Of a stretch of 12,265 nucleotides of DNA, positions 8,386 to 12,265 are shown one piece after another. Numbering within the stretch: position 1 is the first letter of the stretch; each line of letters starts with the position of its first letter. The translations under genes and the position numbers were made by a program. The notes below the pieces were generated by a model that saw nothing but the letters and a program-made list of their open reading frames with translations, had not been told where the DNA came from and did not search any database. Source of the stretch: Thermomucor indicae-seudaticae (lineage: Eukaryota; Mucoromycota; Mucoromycetes; Mucorales; Lichtheimiaceae); NCBI GenBank assembly GCA_000787465.1, contig JSYX01000808.1:1-12265 (forward strand), given 5' to 3'.

Positions 8386-9218
8386 ATGGTATTAAAGCAC
8401 AACAACCAGTTGCCCAACCAGCACTTCCGCAAGCACTGGCAACGCCGTGTGAAGACCTGGTTCGATCAGCCCGGCCGCAAGAAGTCGAGAAGAATTGCTC
8501 GCATTCAAAAGGCTGCTCGCATTGCTCCCAGACCCGTTGATGGCCTTTTGCGCCCTGCTGTTCGTTGCCCAACTCTCCGTTACAACATGAAGCTGAGAGC
8601 TGGCCGCGGTTTCACCCTTGAAGAACTCAAGGTACTAAAGGCACATGGAAAGGAAAAGAGAGAGAGGAAAGGTTAAAACTATTTTGCGGTACAGGAAGCT
8701 GGCATTAACCGCCACGAAGCTCGCACCATTGGTATTGCTGTGGACCACCGTCGCCGCAACAAATCTCAGGAATCGTTGGAACTCAATGTTCAGCGCCTGA
8801 AAGCTTACAAGGCTAAGCTTATCGTCTTCCCTCGCAAGGCTGGCAAGCCCAAGAAGGGTGACTCTGAGGTAAAAATTCGCGTTGCGTTCCAATGAATCGG
8901 AAGTGTACTGAAAAAGCACCTATTTGGCTGGTAGGCTGCTGAAGTCGCTTCGGCCGTTCAGCTTCGTGGTGGCATCCTTCCTATTGAGCAAGTTTCTGCC
9001 GCTCCTGAGGCTCGTACCATCTCTGACGAAGAGAAGAAGGTTAACGCTTACATGAAGCTGCGCTATGCTCGTTCGGCTGCTCGTACCCTTGGTGCTCGTG
9101 AGAAGCGTGCTCGCGAGAAGGCTGAGGAAGAAGCCAACAAGGTAAGATAATAAGACAGAACTGTTAGGAGGAACAAAGACTCACATGTCACCGCTGTGAT
9201 GTTTTGCAGAAGAAATAA
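8386..9218 (+). CDS. RPL13: 60S ribosomal protein eL13, 4 exons
   Basis: A structural protein of the large cytosolic ribosomal subunit. Exons are 8386-8631, 8695-8868, 8935-9141 and 9210-9218, giving 211 aa, the usual family length. All introns are phase 0, of 63, 66 and 68 bp, with GTACTA, GTAAAA and GTAAGA donors and CAG, TAG and CAG acceptors. Diagnostic stretches in order: [100 protein letters not shown] and [21 protein letters not shown], with the usual Lys/Arg/Glu-rich tail. The last exon holds only Lys-Lys-stop. Codon use is strongly biased to C-ending codons (GCC, CGC, AAC), as expected of a highly expressed gene and unlike its neighbours. The family is certain. Confidence 0.98.
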
Positions 9219-9255
9219 ATGTCACGGTTTTCTTAACGCTGAAGCCATTGTCAGG

Positions 9256-9261
9256 AATAAA
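9256..9261 (+). terminator. AATAAA polyadenylation signal of eL13
   Basis: A canonical AATAAA lies 38 nt after the eL13 stop codon and is followed by the T-rich TTGTATTTTGTT, a sensible arrangement for cleavage and polyadenylation. Confidence 0.55.
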
Positions 9262-9618
9262 AACTCTTGTATTTTGTTAAAACGGGACGGATATGATGCT
9301 TTTACTGCTTGCTGGATGACTATTATGAAGAGTTTTGTACTCAATCAGGATAATTATACCATATTTCAACTGGAATTTTGCGACATAGCAGTATAGAGAC
9401 GCGTTACATTTTTAGCTATTTAACAGCGGCCGCGATAGTCCTTGAAGTACTTGCTGGAGATTTAAGGAAACGTTCTTTTTTTGCCATTGAAATGGACTTA
9501 CCACTGGCTTTGCAAAGCTCTTACTTGCTTGGGCGCTTAGACGTCATGATCCAAGGTTTATCCTTTACAAATGGATGAAAAAGTCTATTGAATGCAGTGG
9601 TTGAAAGACACATGTTAA

Positions 9619-9624
9619 TTTATT
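9619..9624 (-). terminator. AATAAA polyadenylation signal of the NET-like gene
   Basis: The minus strand reads AATAAA about 57 nt downstream of the TAA at 9681, a plausible poly(A) signal for the minus-strand gene. Confidence 0.5.
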
Positions 9625-9680
9625 AAATGCAATAAGAACTTTTAAATGGAATTGTACAGAGGTTGGGAAATGATGGATAA

Positions 9681-11647
9681 TTATAACATAATGTCAATTT
9701 CTTCGTCCACATCATCATCGTCGTCATCAGGGACAGGAAGTTGCGGAAGAGGAGTGCTATTTATTGCGGGGGTTGTTGACGGCTCATGAACGATAGTCTT
9801 GTTGTCGGTCACACCAAAGTCCATCTGCTCATCACTGTAGACAATTAAAGTGCCTTCTTCACAAGGACCACTTTCTTCGCCATCTGAAGGCAGCAGCGCA
9901 TCTTCGAGCAACCGCCGCTTGTGAAGAGCCGCCCTCCGCTTGGGTCTGGATACAGCGATGCTGTCTATACTCTGAGCAAAGGCAAGTGCGGAGGAAGATG
10001 AAGACACCACTGCAGCGTCATCATCATCTTTTGACCTTTTGCTCCGTCTTGACCGCTTTCGGTTAGCTCCATTCTTTCTTGACAGTTTTTTGGACTCCTT
10101 GTCTTGTCGTCTTGATAAAGACGCCATTGACATTGGTCCTTGTCGTTGGCCAGACATAGACTGACTGAGGCTTGGTGCGGGTCGCGGTACTGCTGCCTGC
10201 TCTTCCTCTTCGTCATCATCCGCCAAAATTTCTTCGGTCAGCTCTTGCCGTGATTTCGCAACTCGTCGTCGTGGCTTTCGCTGTTGTGACCGTCGGCCTC
10301 GTCTGGGTCGAGAATCATTGTCGTCGTCGTCGTCGTCATCATCATCATCTGTATCACGCAATGCTGGGCGCGTACGTGGTCCTTTCTTTTTCGTTTCTTG
10401 CTTTTTGATGATGTAGTCTGCAACGTTAACAGCCGGCCCGCCGTTCTGTTCCACAATGCAAGCATCCACATACGACAAGAGACAGACCAGTTTCTCCCGC
10501 TCGAGACCAGACAGATCGATCTCTACTTCGTCTGTCTGTTGCGTCGTACTAGTTTCTGAGGACAAGATCGACAGAATACCAGGAAGCTTGTCCGGCTGTA
10601 ATTGGTTGGTGATCTTGTTCAGCAGCGTCTCTTCGATCTGACGCTTGTGCATATAAGCATACGAATTGGAAACAGCACTGGGTGATGAGCTTTGGCGGCG
10701 AGTGGAGGGTGCATCAGAATCGGAGTCAGAGTCAGACGAGGACCAGTAGTGGGAAAGATGACGATTGCTTAGGTTAGCGACAGTGGTAGGAATGACATTG
10801 CCTTCTTCATCTGAGCTCGATGAATCCTCCTCTTCGTCTTCTTCAGACGCCGATGATTCAGAGCTGCTACTGCTACTGCTGCTGCTCGATCGTCTACGCT
10901 TGAGACTAGTGGGTTCCTCAGCAACTTGAATCACCGGTTGCTCCGGCACCGAAATGGATGCTGCGAAATCCGTATCATCCACCTGCAACAGCTCTTCAGC
11001 AGTATCAGCCTGCATCTGTGGACTGGCGGCAGGCGTTGTCGTCAGAGAAGGCGGCACGCTAAGATTCTCATCGCCTGCAACTGAGAAAAACTTTCAGCAA
11101 AGGGCAGCTGAATTTTGACAAGCCAGAAGAAGCAGCCTTACCAAAAGTAAATTCGTCATACAATTGCGATTGATCGCTTGGATCACCAAACAGGCTTTCC
11201 AGTTGTAATGATTGTGCGTACAGATTAGGATCAAAGGCAGTTGCAGAATCGTCTGTCGACCACGGTTGAAGCCACGACGCCATTGACTCCCTGAGGACAG
11301 TCCCGTTGAGTCCTGTCGGATTCGCCCCTCGCCGTGGCAAGCGTGTGTGTGTATATATGTAGACTTTACCTCATCATCATCTCTTGCATTTCACCCGTCA
11401 GATCCTCGACGTTGCCGTCTTCGGACAGTGGGTGTGCTGTGCCTGCCAGCAGCTGACCGAGTTGCTCGTCAGTAACAGCCGAATCGACTCGCGATTTCCG
11501 TCGGCTGGGCGGATATGAGCCCATGGTCGAAAATGAATCGTTAGCTTCGGGGTGTGCAATGGTGATTCTGTGCGAACAAAGGAAGTCAGACCTCGCGAAA
11601 GAAGAACGCATGACACTCGAAGACCATTTGCACGCTTACCCTCCCAT
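9681..11647 (-). CDS. Acidic Ser/Asp-rich nuclear protein with NET-like segment (possibly FAM199X-like), 4 exons
   Basis: Not characterised. Exons 11647-11640, 11567-11370, 11290-11142 and 11074-9681 give 582 aa, with introns of 72, 79 and 67 bp and continuous frame. Residues 90-130 include MASWLQPWSTDD and LYDEFTFGDENL. Then come a Ser run (about 181-192) with E/D-rich casein-kinase-type sites, HYWSSSDSDSDSD, and at about 260-325 a helical segment with DKLPGILSIL and DEVEIDLSGLEREKL. That pattern resembles the NET domain of BET proteins and the conserved block of FAM199X. An Asp run (about 361-370) and basic stretches (RRGRR, KRSRRSKRSK) follow, and the protein ends EEIDIML. Basic clusters and acidic runs suggest a nuclear or chromatin role. 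The start is uncertain: ATG 11611 (unspliced, 594 aa) or ATG 11524 are in-frame alternatives. That this is a gene is likely; the family is tentative. Confidence 0.75.
10319..10351. repeat. Trinucleotide repeat (TCG/TCA) coding for poly-Asp
   Basis: A run of TCG then TCA triplets on the plus strand codes on the minus strand for about ten consecutive Asp residues in the NET-like protein. Mixed GAC/GAT codons mean the run is not a pure microsatellite, though it is a likely site of length variation. Confidence 0.6.
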
Positions 11648-11648
11648 G

Positions 11649-11655
11649 TTTTATA
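11649..11655 (-). promoter_or_regulatory. TATAAAA upstream of the NET-like gene
   Basis: The minus strand reads TATAAAA one base before the ATG at 11647. As a working TATA box it would place transcription start near 11620-11630, which would exclude ATG 11647 and favour ATG 11611. It therefore bears directly on which start is right. Confidence 0.4.
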
Positions 11656-11772
11656 TGAAATGTTGCAGGACACAGTATATACAATGATGAAAAGACAGAG
11701 GAAAATATAAATACGCGAAAGGTGGGGAGACGTAAGGAGCAGAAAAAGAAACACGGGTATGAAAAGCAGTAA

Positions 11773-12154
11773 GATCAAAAACAATCGCTTTCTTTTCGTG
11801 ATAAAAGTACAATAGGAAAAACAGAAGTCTTCGCTCGTCTTGGCAAGAATCTATATTCTTTGAATGCTTTGGAACCGGAAAGCGATTGTTGTCTACGTGA
11901 TCTAACTGAATCACTGCAACAAGTCCAAAGACGTGCGAAAGCAGAGAAAAACAAAGCCTCTCAAATGAAAAACTTGCTTAAAAGTAAAAAAATGTTTTTC
12001 AACTCCGAAGTACAACACCAAAAAGTCAGAAAAAACAAAAAGCCAGCGAAAAAAATTTTGAGCTTATACATTTATCAATGAACTACAACAAGCTATTCTC
12101 TCCTTGCAGAGGGGCCCAAAAGAGCACCTGAGGTCCGTCGGGTGTCTTTGGTGA
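11773..12154 (+). CDS. Possible partial gene: coiled-coil-like C-terminal exons without a start
   Basis: Not recognised. After a stop at 11770-11772 the frame is open and reads, from about 11824, a protein-like segment: VFARLGKNLYSLNALEPESD, then a predicted helix LRDLTESLQQVQRRAKAEKN. Splicing 11984-12062 (GTAAAA donor, GAG acceptor, 79 bp) joins QMKNLLK to TYTFINELQQAILSLQ and ends at TGA 12152-12154. Without splicing it stops at 12079-12081. No suitable ATG or 5' exon is visible in the roughly 125 bp separating it from the minus-strand NET-like gene, so it may be a gene remnant, an unresolved multi-exon gene, or chance. No clear gene is seen from 12155 to 12265. Confidence 0.3.
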
Positions 12155-12265
12155 TTCTTGAAATATACAGTCTTCTTATGACTGTTTGCTTTGAAAGCGG
12201 TGCAATCGTCTCCCCATAAAACACCTTAGATGCACCTGCCAGGCAAATACAAATTGCTGCCATTG

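Larger units (their letters stand above)
9219..9680. other. Convergent 3' flanks of eL13 and the NET-like gene
   Basis: Two convergent genes end here. Small plus-strand frames at 9196-9396 and 9378-9578 are not supported as genes; the first overlaps the eL13 terminal exon. Poly(A) signals for both neighbours lie at the two ends of the stretch. Confidence 0.5.

Noticed and set aside
9378..9578. A 66-codon plus-strand frame after eL13
   Set aside because: It has a non-ATG start, lies beyond the eL13 poly(A) signal and shows no motif; most likely chance.
1..12265. CRISPR arrays, insertion sequences, bacterial operons or a defence system
   Set aside because: No direct repeat arrays, transposase genes or ribosome binding sites were seen, and all genes have spliceosomal introns, so a prokaryotic system is not expected.

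Overview
The window looks like nuclear DNA from an early-diverging filamentous fungus, most likely a member of the Mucoromycota (Mucorales-like). Every gene is broken by short introns of about 50-80 bp with GTA/GTAAG-type donors, CTRAC-like branch points and YAG acceptors. The contents fit too: a binuclear zinc cluster regulator, a fungal-type endopolyphosphatase, a WRKY-like zinc finger protein and a cytosolic ribosomal protein gene. The species cannot be named from this sequence alone. Exon boundaries were worked out by hand from splice signals, frame continuity and family motifs.

Layout from left to right. 1-234: intergenic, with two A/T-rich hairpins. 235-1906 (-): vacuolar endopolyphosphatase (PPN1 family), seven exons, with an unresolved frame problem before the last one. 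1907-2387: its promoter and the 3' flank of the next gene. 2388-4908 (-): Zn2Cys6 transcription factor of about 779 aa, whose zinc cluster is assembled across four exons including a 7-nt microexon. 4909-5871: promoter with CCAAT boxes. 5872-7073 (-): 358-aa protein with a coiled coil and a C-terminal WRKY/GCM1-like zinc finger. 7074-8385: shared upstream region of the WRKY-like gene and the ribosomal protein gene. 8386-9218 (+): ribosomal protein eL13, 211 aa in four exons. 9219-9680: convergent 3' flanks with AATAAA signals on both strands. 9681-11647 (-): acidic, Ser/Asp-rich, probably nuclear protein of about 582 aa with a NET-like helical segment resembling FAM199X. 11773-12154 (+): a coiled-coil-like reading frame without a visible start, perhaps the last exons of a gene or a remnant.

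The genes do not form a pathway. They are a sample of housekeeping functions (translation, polyphosphate breakdown) and three probable nuclear regulatory proteins. The most notable observations are the zinc-cluster microexon, the divergent fungal WRKY-like domain, the palindrome at a 3' splice site of the zinc cluster gene, the uncharacterised NET-like protein, and the frame break near the end of the polyphosphatase gene.
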